Source of the DNA: Janthinobacterium sp. J1-1
Lineage (GTDB): Bacteria > Pseudomonadota > Gammaproteobacteria > Burkholderiales > Burkholderiaceae_D
Length of the DNA: 64,000 nucleotides
Assembly (NCBI RefSeq): GCF_030944405.1
Contig: NZ_CP132339.1
Location: 558,001-622,000 of the forward strand
Reading direction: 5' to 3'
Made by a program: the position numbers and the translations under genes. Positions 45,782 to 55,361 of this stretch are shown here, piece after piece. The notes beneath the pieces are model-generated. The model had not been told where the DNA came from and did no database searches. It was given only the letters and a program-made list of their open reading frames with translations. Positions within the stretch are counted from its first letter, which is position 1; the number at the start of each line of letters is the position of its first letter.

Positions 45782-47209
45782 ATGAGTAATTTGCTTCCTT
45801 ACGCCTACGCGCGCGATTTCGGCCTGCTGGCCCGGGCCGGCGCGCAGGACGGCGGCGCGGTCGAGGTGCTGGTGGCCGTGTCGACGGCGCCGTCGGCGAT
45901 CGCCGAAGTGTCGCGCCGTTTCGGCCAGATTCAATTGAAGGTCCTGCCGCGCGAGGAACTCGATGCGGCGATCGCCGGCGCCTATGCCGGCGGTGGCGGC
46001 AACGCGACCCAGATGGCCGATGAATTCGACGCGGACCTCGATCTGACCAAGCTGCTGCAGGACGTGCCGGCGATCGAGGACCTGCTCGAATCGTCCGACG
46101 ACGCGCCGGTGATCCGCATGATCAACGCGCTGCTGACGCAGGCGCTGCGCGAAGGCGCCTCCGATATCCATATCGAACCGTTCGAGCAGACCTCGGTGGT
46201 GCGTTTTCGCATCGACGGCAGCCTGCGCGACGTGGTGCGTCCCCGCAAGGCCATCCACGGTTCGCTGATTTCACGGATCAAGATCATGGCGCAGCTCGAC
46301 ATCGCCGAAAAGCGCCTGCCGCAGGACGGCCGCATCACCCTGCGCGTGGGCGGCAAGCCGGTCGATGTGCGCGTCTCGACCCTGCCCACCGGCCATGGCG
46401 AGCGGGCCGTATTGCGCCTGCTCGACAAAGAGGCGGGCCGGCTCGACCTGCAGCACCTGGGCATGAGCGCGCCGATGCTGGGGCAGTTCGACGGCCTGAT
46501 CAACCAGCCGCACGGCATCGTGCTGGTCACCGGGCCGACCGGCTCGGGCAAGACCACTACCCTGTATGCGGCGCTGTCGATGCTGAACGCCACCACCACC
46601 AATATCCTGACGGTGGAAGACCCGATCGAGTACGACCTGGCGGGCGTCGGCCAGACGCAAGTGAACCCGCGCATCGACATGACCTTTGCCAAGGCCCTGC
46701 GCGCGATCTTGCGGCAGGACCCGGATGTGATCATGATCGGCGAGATCCGCGACCTGGAAACGGCGCAGATCGCCGTGCAGGCTTCGCTGACGGGCCACCT
46801 GGTGCTGGCCACCCTGCACACCAACGACGCCTCGGCGGCCGTGACGCGCCTGCTGGACATGGGGATCGAGCCGTTCCTGCTGTCGTCGTCGTTGCTCGGC
46901 GTGCTGGCGCAGCGGCTGGTGCGCAAGCTGTGCGGCTCCTGCAAGACCTTCGATCACCAAAGCGGATACTGGCAGGCGGTCGGCTGCGAGCAGTGCGGCC
47001 AGACCGGCTACCAGGGCCGCGTGGGCGTGTATGAACTGCTGCGCACCACCGAGCAGATCCGCGCGCAGATTCACAACCGCGCCTCGGAAGCGGACGTGCG
47101 CGCCGTCGCCCTGCAGGACGGCATGACCGGCATGCGCGAGGACGGCGAACGCTGGCTGCGCGACGGCACCACCACGCAAGCCGAGCTGCTGCGCGTGACC
47201 AAAGACTAG
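45782..47209 (+). CDS. gspE: Type II secretion ATPase GspE
   Basis: GspE is the cytoplasmic hexameric ATPase that drives the pseudopilus. The 475-residue protein has a shortened N1 domain, the N2 block DIHIEPFEQTSVVRFRIDGSL, Walker A GPTGSGKTTTLY near residue 251, the Asp box EDPIEYDLAG, Walker B DPDVIMIGEIRDLETA and the His box LVLATLHTND. The four-Cys zinc motif (CGSC ... CEQC) is present. It starts with ATG at 45782 and is followed 10 bases later by gspF. Confidence 0.96.
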   Translation: MSNLLPYAYARDFGLLARAGAQDGGAVEVLVAVSTAPSAIAEVSRRFGQIQLKVLPREELDAAIAGAYAGGGGNATQMADEFDADLDLTKLLQDVPAIEDLLESSDDAPVIRMINALLTQALREGASDIHIEPFEQTSVVRFRIDGSLRDVVRPRKAIHGSLISRIKIMAQLDIAEKRLPQDGRITLRVGGKPVDVRVSTLPTGHGERAVLRLLDKEAGRLDLQHLGMSAPMLGQFDGLINQPHGIVLVTGPTGSGKTTTLYAALSMLNATTTNILTVEDPIEYDLAGVGQTQVNPRIDMTFAKALRAILRQDPDVIMIGEIRDLETAQIAVQASLTGHLVLATLHTNDASAAVTRLLDMGIEPFLLSSSLLGVLAQRLVRKLCGSCKTFDHQSGYWQAVGCEQCGQTGYQGRVGVYELLRTTEQIRAQIHNRASEADVRAVALQDGMTGMREDGERWLRDGTTTQAELLRVTKD

Positions 47210-47219
47210 GCCCGCCACC

Positions 47220-48440
47220 ATGCCCGCATTCCGTTATGAAGCCGTCGACGCCGTGGGCGCCACCCGCAAGGGCGTGCTCAATGCCGACAGTCCGCGCGCC
47301 GCGCGCGCCGAACTGCGCCTGCAAGGCCTGGTGCCGCTGGCCGTCGACCTGATCGCCGCGCAAGTCGATGCGGCCGGCGTCACCAGGCGGCGCGGCTTCG
47401 GCGAGCGCCTGTCGACCACCGAACTGGCGCTGTTTACGCGCCAGCTGGCCAGCCTGCTGGAAGCGGGCCTGCCGCTGGAGCAGGCCTTTTCCGCCTTGCT
47501 GGAACAGGCCGAGCGGCCGTATTTGCGCGACCTGATCGCCTCGATCCGCTCCGAAGTGATCGGCGGCGCCGCGTTTTCCGACGTGCTGGCGCGCCATCCG
47601 CGCGACTTTGCCGAGATCTACCGCGCGCTGGTGGCGTCGGGCGAGCAGATCGGCCACCTGTCGCGCGTGCTGTCGCGCCTGGCCGACTATATCGAGCGCA
47701 GGAATGCGCTGGTGCAGAAGGTCAAGCTGGCGTTCACCTATCCCGCGATCGTCACGGTGGTGGCGTTTTCCATCGTGATCTTCCTGCTCACCTACGTGGT
47801 GCCGCAGATCGTCTCGGTGTTTGCCAATACCAAGCAGAAGCTGCCGATGCTGACGGTGATCATGCTGGCGCTGTCGGACTTCGTGCGCAACTATGGCCTG
47901 GTGGTGGGCATCGCGCTGATCGGCGCCTGGGTGGCCTGGCGCCGCGCCCTGCAGCAGCCGGCCCTGAAACGGCGCTGGCATACCTGGCTGCTGACGGCGC
48001 CGCTGTACGGCAAGTTCGAGCGCAGCCTGAACACGGCGCGCTTTGCCAGCACCCTGGCCATCACCACCGGCTCGGGCGTGCCGATTTTGCGCGCGCTCGA
48101 CACCAGCCGCGACACCCTGACCAATGTGGCGATGCAGGAGCTGGTGGCTGATGCCAGCGGCGCGGTGCGCGAAGGCGTCAGCCTGGCGCGCGCGCTGTCG
48201 GCGCAAAAGCATTTTCCGCCGATGCTGATCCACATGATACGGGCCGGGGAAATCACCGGCGAGTTGCCGGCCATGCTGGAGCGCGCCGCCAGCGCCCAGG
48301 AGCAGGACCTGGAACGCCGCACCCTGACCATCGCCGGCCTGCTGGAGCCGGCCCTGATCCTGGCGATGGGCGTGGTGGTGCTGCTGATCGTGCTGGCCGT
48401 GCTGATGCCGATTATCGAAATCAATCAGTTAGTGCGTTAA
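47220..48440 (+). CDS. gspF: Type II secretion platform protein GspF
   Basis: This is the polytopic inner-membrane platform of the T2SS. The 406-residue protein has the N-terminal region FRYEAVDAVGATRKGVL and two T2SSF domains: about residues 65-190 (FTRQLASLLEAGLPLEQAFSALLEQ) and 265-390 (FASTLAITTGSGVPILRALD). Three membrane helices are visible (about 170-195, 220-240, 375-400). Length and motifs are standard. Confidence 0.95.
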   Translation: MPAFRYEAVDAVGATRKGVLNADSPRAARAELRLQGLVPLAVDLIAAQVDAAGVTRRRGFGERLSTTELALFTRQLASLLEAGLPLEQAFSALLEQAERPYLRDLIASIRSEVIGGAAFSDVLARHPRDFAEIYRALVASGEQIGHLSRVLSRLADYIERRNALVQKVKLAFTYPAIVTVVAFSIVIFLLTYVVPQIVSVFANTKQKLPMLTVIMLALSDFVRNYGLVVGIALIGAWVAWRRALQQPALKRRWHTWLLTAPLYGKFERSLNTARFASTLAITTGSGVPILRALDTSRDTLTNVAMQELVADASGAVREGVSLARALSAQKHFPPMLIHMIRAGEITGELPAMLERAASAQEQDLERRTLTIAGLLEPALILAMGVVVLLIVLAVLMPIIEINQLVR

Positions 48441-48458
48441 AAAAGAATCTGGAAAATC

Positions 48459-49034
48459 ATGAAGCGTCTGCCTCAATTTGTAACTTTGCTCGCCCTGGTG
48501 GCGCTGTCCGTGTCGCTGGCCTATTGGGCCATGCAGCTGTTCAAGGCGCCGCAACGGCCGATCAATCCGCCGCCGGTGCCTGTCGTGCAGGATGCCAGCG
48601 TGGAGGCGGGCGCCGCGCTGTTCGGCGGCCAGGTCAGCGTGGCCACTGCCAGCAACTACCAGTTGCGCGGCGTGGTGGCGCCTGCCAATGGCCGCGGCGC
48701 CGTGGCCATCATCGCCACCGACGGCCAGCCTGCCAAGGCCTACCCGACCGGCTTTGAGGTGGCGCCCGGCGTGACGGTGCGCGAAGTGCAGGCGCGCTAC
48801 GTGCTGCTGCAGGACGGCGGCGTGAGCAAGCGCATCGACCTGGTGGCCGACGACAAGGCGCTGGCGCTGCCGTCGATGACGCCGCTGCCAGTGGCCACGC
48901 CGGCGCCGCCGGCGCAGGCCCCCAACAATGCGCTGGTGCCGCCGCCGCTGCCGATGGAGCGTCCACCGGTGACGGTGGCGCCCGCCGGCCAGGTCACCAC
49001 CAACCAGCCGCCGCCGAATTCGCCGGCAAATTGA
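48459..49034 (+). CDS. gspC: Type II secretion inner-membrane protein GspC
   Basis: GspC connects the inner-membrane complex to the secretin. The 191-residue protein has one membrane helix (about residues 8-28) and the homology region ASNYQLRGVVAPANGRGAVAIIATDGQPAKAYPTG-like block (about 65-125) that binds GspD. It ends in a Pro-rich tail and has no PDZ domain. Placement as the last gene after gspF, and not first, is usual in this group. Confidence 0.9.
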   Translation: MKRLPQFVTLLALVALSVSLAYWAMQLFKAPQRPINPPPVPVVQDASVEAGAALFGGQVSVATASNYQLRGVVAPANGRGAVAIIATDGQPAKAYPTGFEVAPGVTVREVQARYVLLQDGGVSKRIDLVADDKALALPSMTPLPVATPAPPAQAPNNALVPPPLPMERPPVTVAPAGQVTTNQPPPNSPAN

Positions 49035-49063
49035 GTCCGCGCGCCATTCTCCCGGGAGTACCC

Positions 49064-51313
49064 ATGTTGTCACTGCGTGCCGTCCTTGCCGGCTGCATGG
49101 CGGCGCTGTGCTGCCTGCCGTTCGCTGCGGTCCATGCCGCGCCTGAAACCGATGCCGCCGCCGCAGCAACCGCAGCGCCAGCCCCTCCGGCGCGCCCGCG
49201 CGTGGCGCTGGTGCTGTCGGGCGGCGGCGCGCGCGGCTTTGCCCATATCGGCGTGCTGAAAGTACTGCAGGAACTGCATGTGCCGGTCGACATGGTGGTC
49301 GGCACCAGCATGGGCGGCGTGGTTGGCGGCGCCTACGCGGCCGGCGCCTCGGTGGCGGACCTGGAAAAGATGGCGCGCGAAACCGATTGGCAGCGCGTGG
49401 TGGCCGACCGTCCGCCGCGCGAGGAACTGGCGTTCCGGCGCCGCGAGGAAGACCTGCTGCTGGCGTCGCGCATCGAATTTGGCGTCAGCCGCGACGGCAT
49501 TTCAACGCCGCCGGCCGCCGCCAGCAATGCGGCGCTGGAGATGGCCCTGACCCGTTTGCTGCCGCCGGGCATGCGCGACCGCCCCGCCAGCGCCTTGCCG
49601 CTGCCGTTCCGTTCGGTGGCTTCGGACCTGGTCAATGGCGAACTGGTGGAACTGGTCGACACGCCCTTGTTCCTGTCGATGCGCGCGTCGCTGGCCGTGC
49701 CGGGCGTGTTTTCGCCGGTGCGCGTCAACAACCGGCTGGTGGTCGATGGCGGCCTGGTGCGCAATCTTCCTGTGGACATGGCGCGCGCCATGGGCGCCGA
49801 CATCATCATCGCCGTCAACGTCGGCACGCCGCTGGCGCCGGAAAAAGAGCTGGGCAGCGCGATCGGCGTGGCGCAGCAGATGCTGCAGATCCTGACCGAA
49901 CAGAACGTGCAGCGCTCGCTGAAGGAACTGCGCCCCGGCGATATTCTGGTGGCGCCCGACCTGGGTGGCGTGAGTTTTCTCGATTTTGCCAATCATGCGC
50001 GCGCCATGCGCGCCGGCGAACAGGCGGCGCAGGCGCTGGCCGCGCGCCTGGCGCCGCTGGCGCTGCCGCCGGAACAATACGCGGCGCGCGAGCAGCTGCG
50101 CCTGGCCGCGCCGGCCCTGCTGGACGTGGCCTTGCCGCTGACGCGCCTGGCCGTCGAAAGCGAAGGCGACATCAATCCGCGCACCCTGCAGGCGCAGTCG
50201 GGCCTGGTGCAAGGCCAGCTGGTCAGCCAGGCCGACGTGCAGACGGCGGCGGCGCGCCTGTATGGCCGTGGCGACATCGCCCGCGTGGAGACCTTGGTGG
50301 TCGACGCCGGCGAGCAGCGCACGGTGACCATCAACGCGGTCGAAGCGCCGTGGGCCAGCAACCGCCTGCGCGTGGGGCTGGAATTGGGCAGCGACTTCAA
50401 GGACAGCAACACGTTTGCCCTGAAACTGCTGCATGTGGCGTCGAACCTGAACAGCTGGGGCGGCGAGCTGCGCAGCATGGCGCAGATCGGCACCACGCGC
50501 GACTTCGGGGTGCAGTTCTGGCAGCCGCTCGGGGCCGGCAACCCGTGGTATATCGCGCCCACCCTGCAATACACCTCGTCGGCGGTCGACCTGTTCGACA
50601 AGGGCCGGCGCAGCGCCCGCATGGCCTATCGCGGCCATGGCGCCTCGCTGGTGCTGGGCCGCCAGTTCGGCTACTGGGGCGACCTGCAGGTCGGCGTCAC
50701 GCGCAGCAAGGTCAAAGGCAGCCTGGTGATCCCCGCCGACCCCGGCGCGCCGGAAGAACGCGCGCTCGGCACCAACCAGTTTGTGCAGTTCCGCATCGAC
50801 ACGCTCGACGGCACCGGTTTCCCCACCCGCGGCGTGCTGCTGGACGCCACCTGGATGCACTCGCCATCGCCCGGCGTCGGCGAGGCGGGCCTGGGCCGTT
50901 CGGCCGTCACGGGCCTGAAGGCCTTCGGGCGCGGCAACTGGGCCGGCCACGTGTATGGCGAATGGGCGCGCGCCCAGCATGGCGAGGCGCCGCTGAACCT
51001 GGGCGGCTTCCTGCGCCTGTCGGGCACGCAGTTCGAATCGGTGACGGGGCGCAGCGTGGCGCTGGCCAGGGTGGTGATGGCGCGCCGCATCGGCGCGCTG
51101 CCGGCCACTTTCGGCGGCGCCGTGCGGGCCGGCTTTTCACTCGAGATGGGCGGCGGCTTCGACCAGAGCGAACGCTGGAAGGCCAGCAAATTCACCCAGG
51201 CCGCCAGCGCCTTCATTTCGGTCGACACCCGCTTCGGCCCCGTGTACGTGGCCGGCGGCGCGTCGAAGGGCGGCGAGGGGACGCTTTATCTGTTCCTCGG
51301 GCCGGCCTGGTGA
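49064..51313 (+). CDS. Patatin-like phospholipase with outer-membrane barrel (type Vd)
   Basis: This 749-residue protein has the layout of PlpD-type autotransporters. A signal peptide (about residues 1-25) is followed by a patatin domain (about 45-330) with the oxyanion motif GGGARGFAHIGVL, the nucleophile GTSMGG and the catalytic Asp in DGGLVRNLP. A POTRA-like domain (about 355-430) and a C-terminal beta-barrel (about 435-749, ending in Trp) complete it. It probably hydrolyses phospholipids at or outside the surface. The ATG at 49064 with GGGAG upstream is preferred over a TTG overlapping gspC. Confidence 0.88.
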   Translation: MLSLRAVLAGCMAALCCLPFAAVHAAPETDAAAAATAAPAPPARPRVALVLSGGGARGFAHIGVLKVLQELHVPVDMVVGTSMGGVVGGAYAAGASVADLEKMARETDWQRVVADRPPREELAFRRREEDLLLASRIEFGVSRDGISTPPAAASNAALEMALTRLLPPGMRDRPASALPLPFRSVASDLVNGELVELVDTPLFLSMRASLAVPGVFSPVRVNNRLVVDGGLVRNLPVDMARAMGADIIIAVNVGTPLAPEKELGSAIGVAQQMLQILTEQNVQRSLKELRPGDILVAPDLGGVSFLDFANHARAMRAGEQAAQALAARLAPLALPPEQYAAREQLRLAAPALLDVALPLTRLAVESEGDINPRTLQAQSGLVQGQLVSQADVQTAAARLYGRGDIARVETLVVDAGEQRTVTINAVEAPWASNRLRVGLELGSDFKDSNTFALKLLHVASNLNSWGGELRSMAQIGTTRDFGVQFWQPLGAGNPWYIAPTLQYTSSAVDLFDKGRRSARMAYRGHGASLVLGRQFGYWGDLQVGVTRSKVKGSLVIPADPGAPEERALGTNQFVQFRIDTLDGTGFPTRGVLLDATWMHSPSPGVGEAGLGRSAVTGLKAFGRGNWAGHVYGEWARAQHGEAPLNLGGFLRLSGTQFESVTGRSVALARVVMARRIGALPATFGGAVRAGFSLEMGGGFDQSERWKASKFTQAASAFISVDTRFGPVYVAGGASKGGEGTLYLFLGPAW

Positions 51314-52068
51314 TGCGGCGCCGCTGCCGCCGGCGCGGGCCGGCGCAGCGCGGTAAACGCGGCAAACTCCCATGAGCGGAAACCGAGCAGCAGGGTAAAC
51401 CCATCGCGCTCGAGCGGGGCCAGGCGGCGGTCGCTTTGGTGCAGCCGCGCCAGTTCCTCGGCCAGCTGGCGGATCTTTTGCACCATCTCCTGCGCGCTGG
51501 GCAGGCTCAGGCGGGCCGGGATGCACATCAGCGTTTCGCCGGCGCCGTCGAAATGGCCGCTGAAATAATCGGCCACCACATGCTCGCGGAAGTACTGCTG
51601 CACCGGGCCGTCGGCCAGCCAGTGAAAGGCGTTCGACACGCGCAGGCTGTAGCGGTTCAGCGGCTTCAGTTCGATCAGGCCCAGGCGATCCAGTTCGGCC
51701 AGGTAGACGATGCATTCGGCCTGCGTCAGCGCATAGGTTTCCACCACCTGCTCCAGGTTCCAGTGCCCCAGGCAGCAGATTGCCACCAGCAGCAATCGCG
51801 GCTGCGCCACCAGCGATTTTTCCTGCACCAGGGTCAGCGTGTCGGCATGCGGCGTGATGTCGGCCGCGCCGCGCAGCACGTCTTCCATGGCGATGCCGGC
51901 CGCCTTGCAGATCAGGGCCAGGCGCGACAGCGACATGTCGTGCTGGCCAAACATGCGCTTGACGCTCGACTCGCTCATGCCGATGCGCCCGGCCAGCACC
52001 TTGTAGGTCATGCCGACGGCGCGCAGCTCGGTGCGCAGCACGCGCAGCACCAGTTCGGGTGAGCTCAT
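51286..52068 (-). CDS. Helix-turn-helix transcriptional regulator
   Basis: This 260-residue predicted regulator has an XRE-type helix-turn-helix at its N terminus (about residues 18-60: MTYKVLAGRIGMSESSVKRMF ... SLSRLALICKAAGI). The middle, LVAICCLGHWNLEQVVETYALTQAECIVYLAELDRLGLIEL, looks like a winged helix and is followed by a C-terminal part of unknown fold. AAAGGATA precedes its ATG. Its 3' end overlaps the convergent patatin gene by 28 bases. It is divergent from the outer-membrane protein gene at 52202, which it may control. Confidence 0.8.
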   Translation of the reverse strand: MSSPELVLRVLRTELRAVGMTYKVLAGRIGMSESSVKRMFGQHDMSLSRLALICKAAGIAMEDVLRGAADITPHADTLTLVQEKSLVAQPRLLLVAICCLGHWNLEQVVETYALTQAECIVYLAELDRLGLIELKPLNRYSLRVSNAFHWLADGPVQQYFREHVVADYFSGHFDGAGETLMCIPARLSLPSAQEMVQKIRQLAEELARLHQSDRRLAPLERDGFTLLLGFRSWEFAAFTALRRPAPAAAAPHHQAGPRNR

Positions 52069-52129
52069 GGTCTATCCTTTTTTGCAATGTTGGTGGCGTA
52101 TGACGGTACTGAATGTAGCTGTTTATGCC

Positions 52130-52156
52130 ACTTTGCACAAGGTAATAGTACTTTGC
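52130..52156. promoter_or_regulatory. Direct repeats in the divergent regulator/OMP promoter region
   Basis: ACTTTGC occurs at 52130-52136 and again at 52150-52156, exactly 20 bp (two helical turns) apart, in the 133-base gap between the divergent genes. It is a possible binding site for the neighbouring regulator. The repeat is short, so chance cannot be excluded. Confidence 0.3.
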
Positions 52157-52201
52157 GGAAAAAGCGCCGACACTGTGCTTCCCCCATCCGCCGAGGCTTC
52201 C

Positions 52202-52732
52202 ATGTCCTTCCATCCGCTCCTTGCCAGCCTGCTGCTGGCGCTGGCCGCCAGCGCACCCTGGCCTGTCCAGGCGCAGACGCAGGAAAAGGGACAGGTGGAG
52301 GCGGGCGCCAGCCGCACCTTTCGCGAAGGCGACGGCAAGGCATGGCTGGCTTACCGTTTCGCTGCGCTGCCGTTCCGCGGCGGCGTCGCCGTGCCTGCGC
52401 TTGAGGTGGTGGGGTATGCGGGGGCGGCCCATGGCGACGCGCGCCGCAAGTTCGCCGGCGCTGGCCTGCAAGGTGCCGTCAACTACCAGTTCGATGCTTT
52501 TACCCTGAGTGGACGGGCCGGCATGGGCTATACGCGCGGCAGCGGCAAGCGCGCCGATGGCGACAGGGACGGGAAAAAACGGCTGGGGATATTGTATGGA
52601 CTGGGCACGGCGTATGCCGTGACGGACAACTGGAGCGTGCACTTCGACTGGGACCGCGTGCCGGTGCGCTACAACGGCCAGCAACAAGCCACGGTGGACC
52701 TGTTTTCGCTGGGCCTGTCATACCGTTTCTGA
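52202..52732 (+). CDS. Small outer-membrane beta-barrel protein
   Basis: This 176-residue exported protein has a signal peptide (ending PVQAQ near residue 24). Its alternating strands (GAVNYQFDAFTLSGRAGMGYTRG, YGLGTAYAVTDNWSVHFDW) and the C-terminal LGLSYRF with terminal Phe are typical of an eight-stranded OmpA/OmpW-like barrel. The function is unknown. It is divergent from a regulator gene, and a long hairpin separates it from hslU. Confidence 0.78.
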   Translation: MSFHPLLASLLLALAASAPWPVQAQTQEKGQVEAGASRTFREGDGKAWLAYRFAALPFRGGVAVPALEVVGYAGAAHGDARRKFAGAGLQGAVNYQFDAFTLSGRAGMGYTRGSGKRADGDRDGKKRLGILYGLGTAYAVTDNWSVHFDWDRVPVRYNGQQQATVDLFSLGLSYRF

Positions 52733-52765
52733 CGGTGCGGCAGGCCGGCATTCGATGGCCTGATC

Positions 52766-52791
52766 GCGGACGCCCCACCGGGGGCGTCCGC
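52766..52791. terminator. Stem-loop between OMP gene and hslU
   Basis: GCGGACGCCCC (52766-52776) and GGGGCGTCCGC (52781-52791) form a perfect 11-bp stem with an ACCG loop between two convergent genes. No T tract follows on either strand, so it is a terminator-like or mRNA-end structure of uncertain strength. Confidence 0.5.
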
Positions 52792-52810
52792 AGGCGGCCT
52801 GGCCTATGGC

Positions 52811-54172
52811 TTACAACACGTAGCGCGACAGGTCTTCGTTGACCGACAGCGCTTCCAGGCGCTCGTTCACGTACGCCGCGTCGATCACCAGCAGGTTTTC
52901 GCCGGTGCTGCTGCCTTCGCTGGCCGTAAACGACACTTCTTCCAGCAGCTTTTCCATCACCGTATGCAGGCGGCGCGCGCCGATGTTTTCGGTGCGTTCA
53001 TTGACCGAATAGGCGATTTCGGCCAGGCGCGTGATGCCTTCGGGCGCGAACTGCAAGGTCAGGTTTTCGGTGGCCAGCAGGGCTTCGTACTGCATCGTCA
53101 GGCAGGCGTCGGTGCTGGTCAGGATACGCTCGAAATCCGAGATCGACAGCGATTCGAGTTCCACCCGGATCGGGAAGCGCCCCTGCAGTTCCGGGATCAG
53201 GTCCGACGGTTTCGACAAATGAAACGCGCCCGAGGCGATGAACAGGATATGGTCGGTGCGTATCATGCCGTACTTGGTATTGACGGTGGTGCCTTCGACC
53301 AGCGGCAGCAGGTCGCGCTGCACGCCGGCGCGCGAGATATCGGCGCCGCCGGACTCGGAACGCGAAGCGATCTTGTCGATCTCGTCCAGAAACACGATGC
53401 CGTTCTGCTCGACGTTCTGGATCGCCTTCTGTTTCAGCTCATCTTCGTTGACCAGCTTGGCCGCTTCTTCCTCGACCAGCAGTTTCAGCGCTTCCTTGAT
53501 CTTGACCTTGCGCGCCTTCTTGCGCGCACCGCCGCCCGCGCCGGAAAACATCGACTTGATCTGCTCCGTCATCTCTTCCATGCCCGGTGGCGCCATGAAT
53601 TCGATTTGCGGGCCCGCTTCGGCCAGGTCGATCTCGATTTCCTTGTCGTCCAGCTCGCCCTGGCGCAAACGCTTGCGGAAGGTCTGGCGCGTGCTGTCGC
53701 CGCTGCCCGAGTCCACCGCCGCGGCCGTGTTCGGCGTAAAGCCGAAGTCGCGCGCCGGCGGCACCAGGATATCGATCACGCGGTCTTCGGCCGCGTCTTC
53801 GGCGCGCGCGCGCACCTTCTTCATTTCCAGCGAACGGGTCTGCTTGATGCCGATATCGATCAGGTCGCGGATGATGGTGTCGACATCGCGGCCCACATAA
53901 CCGACTTCGGTAAATTTGGTCGCCTCGATCTTGATGAACGGTGCCTCGGCCAGCTTGGCCAGGCGGCGCGCGATTTCCGTCTTGCCGACGCCGGTGGGGC
54001 CGATCATCAGGATGTTCTTCGGCGTGATTTCATGGCGCAGCGGCTCGGCCACCTGCTGGCGGCGCCAGCGGTTGCGCAAGGCGATGGCGACGGCGCGCTT
54101 GGCCTTGGCCTGTCCCACCACGTGTTTGTCGAGTTCGGTAACGATTTCCGACGGGGTCATGTTCATGATCAT
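52811..54172 (-). CDS. hslU: ATP-dependent protease ATPase subunit HslU
   Basis: HslU is the AAA+ unfoldase of the HslVU (ClpYQ) protease. The 453-residue protein has [17 protein letters not shown] at the N terminus, Walker [16 protein letters not shown] near residue 62, the pore motif GYVGRD, the I domain (about 115-240), Walker [12 protein letters not shown] and the arginine-finger region. It ends LSRYVL as expected. Three nearby in-frame ATGs leave the exact start open by a few codons. It follows hslV by 20 bases. Confidence 0.96.
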   Translation of the reverse strand: MIMNMTPSEIVTELDKHVVGQAKAKRAVAIALRNRWRRQQVAEPLRHEITPKNILMIGPTGVGKTEIARRLAKLAEAPFIKIEATKFTEVGYVGRDVDTIIRDLIDIGIKQTRSLEMKKVRARAEDAAEDRVIDILVPPARDFGFTPNTAAAVDSGSGDSTRQTFRKRLRQGELDDKEIEIDLAEAGPQIEFMAPPGMEEMTEQIKSMFSGAGGGARKKARKVKIKEALKLLVEEEAAKLVNEDELKQKAIQNVEQNGIVFLDEIDKIASRSESGGADISRAGVQRDLLPLVEGTTVNTKYGMIRTDHILFIASGAFHLSKPSDLIPELQGRFPIRVELESLSISDFERILTSTDACLTMQYEALLATENLTLQFAPEGITRLAEIAYSVNERTENIGARRLHTVMEKLLEEVSFTASEGSSTGENLLVIDAAYVNERLEALSVNEDLSRYVL

Positions 54173-54192
54173 ATTCTGCTCAGCTTTCCGAC

Positions 54193-54729
54193 TTAATCCA
54201 AAGTCTCGATAATGTGCGACATATTTGTGTAAATGCAGAGCTCGGCGGCGATGGTCAGCGATTTCTTGACCACTTCGGCCGGCGACAAGTCCGTGTTTTC
54301 CTGCAGCGCCTTGGCGGCCGACTGGGCATAGGTGCCGCCCGAACCGATGGCGCCGATGCCGTCTTCCGGTTCCAGCACGTCGCCGTTACCGGTGATCACC
54401 AGGGTCGACTCGCTGTCGGCCACCAGCAGCATGGCTTCGAGGCGGCGCAGCACGCGGTCGGTGCGCCAGTCCTTGGCCAGCTCGACCGAGGCGCGCAGCA
54501 AATTGCCCTGGTGTTTTTCCAGCTTGCCCTCGAAGCGGTCGAGCAGGGTGAAGGCGTCGGCGGTGCCGCCGGCAAAGCCGACCAGGACCTTGCCCTGGTA
54601 TAGCTTGCGCACCTTGCGGGCCGTGCCCTTCATGACGATATTGCCCAGGGTGACCTGGCCGTCGCCGCCGAGGGCCACTTGCTTGCCGCGCCGTACGCAG
54701 AGGATGGTGGTGCCGTGAAATTGTTCCAT
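54193..54729 (-). CDS. hslV: ATP-dependent protease peptidase subunit HslV
   Basis: HslV is the proteasome-like threonine protease that pairs with HslU. The 178-residue protein starts [19 protein letters not shown]; the catalytic Thr should be Thr7 after removal of the short propeptide, as in other betaproteobacteria. [30 protein letters not shown] and [16 protein letters not shown] are classic HslV segments. GAGG precedes the ATG. It is the first gene of the hslVU pair. Confidence 0.96.
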   Translation of the reverse strand: MEQFHGTTILCVRRGKQVALGGDGQVTLGNIVMKGTARKVRKLYQGKVLVGFAGGTADAFTLLDRFEGKLEKHQGNLLRASVELAKDWRTDRVLRRLEAMLLVADSESTLVITGNGDVLEPEDGIGAIGSGGTYAQSAAKALQENTDLSPAEVVKKSLTIAAELCIYTNMSHIIETLD

Positions 54730-54851
54730 AGTGACCTCAAAAAGTGTGCTGCAGATGCGCGCGGAATGGCGTCATTGCGCGCCGATGGTTCAAACGTGGG
54801 GATGGATCAGGCAATTGCAAGCGATACGGCAATGGTCGGGGCCGGGACGAA

Positions 54852-54885
54852 AAAAAAGCATGCGGCCGTGGCTGCATGCTTTTTT
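54852..54885. terminator. Bidirectional terminator between dksA and hslV
   Basis: A stem of about 14 bp built from A6GCATGC and GCATGCT6 (54852-54885) with a short GC-rich loop region lies 23 bases downstream of dksA. The A run on one side and T run on the other allow termination in both directions. It separates dksA from hslVU, which therefore needs its own promoter. Confidence 0.8.
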
Positions 54886-54908
54886 CCTGCATCAATGCAA
54901 GGCAATAA

Positions 54909-55361
54909 TCAGTCGCCGTACAGTTTCTGTTTCAGTTCGCGCCGTTGCTGGGCTTCCAGCGACAGGGTGGCGGTGGGGCGCGCGATCAGGCGCGGAATGC
55001 CGATCGGCTCGCCCGTTTCTTCGCACCAGCCATAGTCGCCGCCGTCGATGCTGGCGATCGATTGCTGCACTTTTTTCAGCAATTTGCGCTCGCGGTCGCG
55101 CGTGCGCAGTTCCAGCGCATGCTCTTCCTCGATGGTGGCGCGGTCGGCCGGATCGGGCACGAGCACGGTTTCGCGCAGGTGTTCGGTGGTTTCGCCGGCG
55201 TTTTTCAGCAGCTCTTTTTCCAGCTGTTGCAGGCGCGCCTTGAAGAATGCCAGTTGTGCCGGATTCATGTAGTCATCCTCGCTCATGGCGCGAATCGCTT
55301 CTTCGCTGATGACGGGGATGTCCTGATTGGCGGCCGGGGTCGATTTATTAGTTTTGGTCAT
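54909..55361 (-). CDS. dksA: DksA/TraR family RNA polymerase-binding regulator with reduced zinc finger
   Basis: DksA binds the RNA polymerase secondary channel and works with ppGpp. The 150-residue protein has the long coiled coil (FKARLQQLEKELLKNAGETTEHL to ELRTRDRERKLLKKVQQ) with the tip acidic residues in DPADRATIEE. The C-terminal fold reads GWCEETGEPIGIPRLIARPTATLSLEAQQRR: three of the four zinc-finger Cys are replaced (CxxT and SxxA), as is also common in alpha- and betaproteobacterial DksA. The start at 55361 gives the usual N terminus. Confidence 0.93.
   Translation of the reverse strand: MTKTNKSTPAANQDIPVISEEAIRAMSEDDYMNPAQLAFFKARLQQLEKELLKNAGETTEHLRETVLVPDPADRATIEEEHALELRTRDRERKLLKKVQQSIASIDGGDYGWCEETGEPIGIPRLIARPTATLSLEAQQRRELKQKLYGD

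Noticed and set aside
43534..45783. Open frame of about 750 codons antisense to gspD
   Set aside because: Same cause; gspD has complete secretin motifs on the plus strand.
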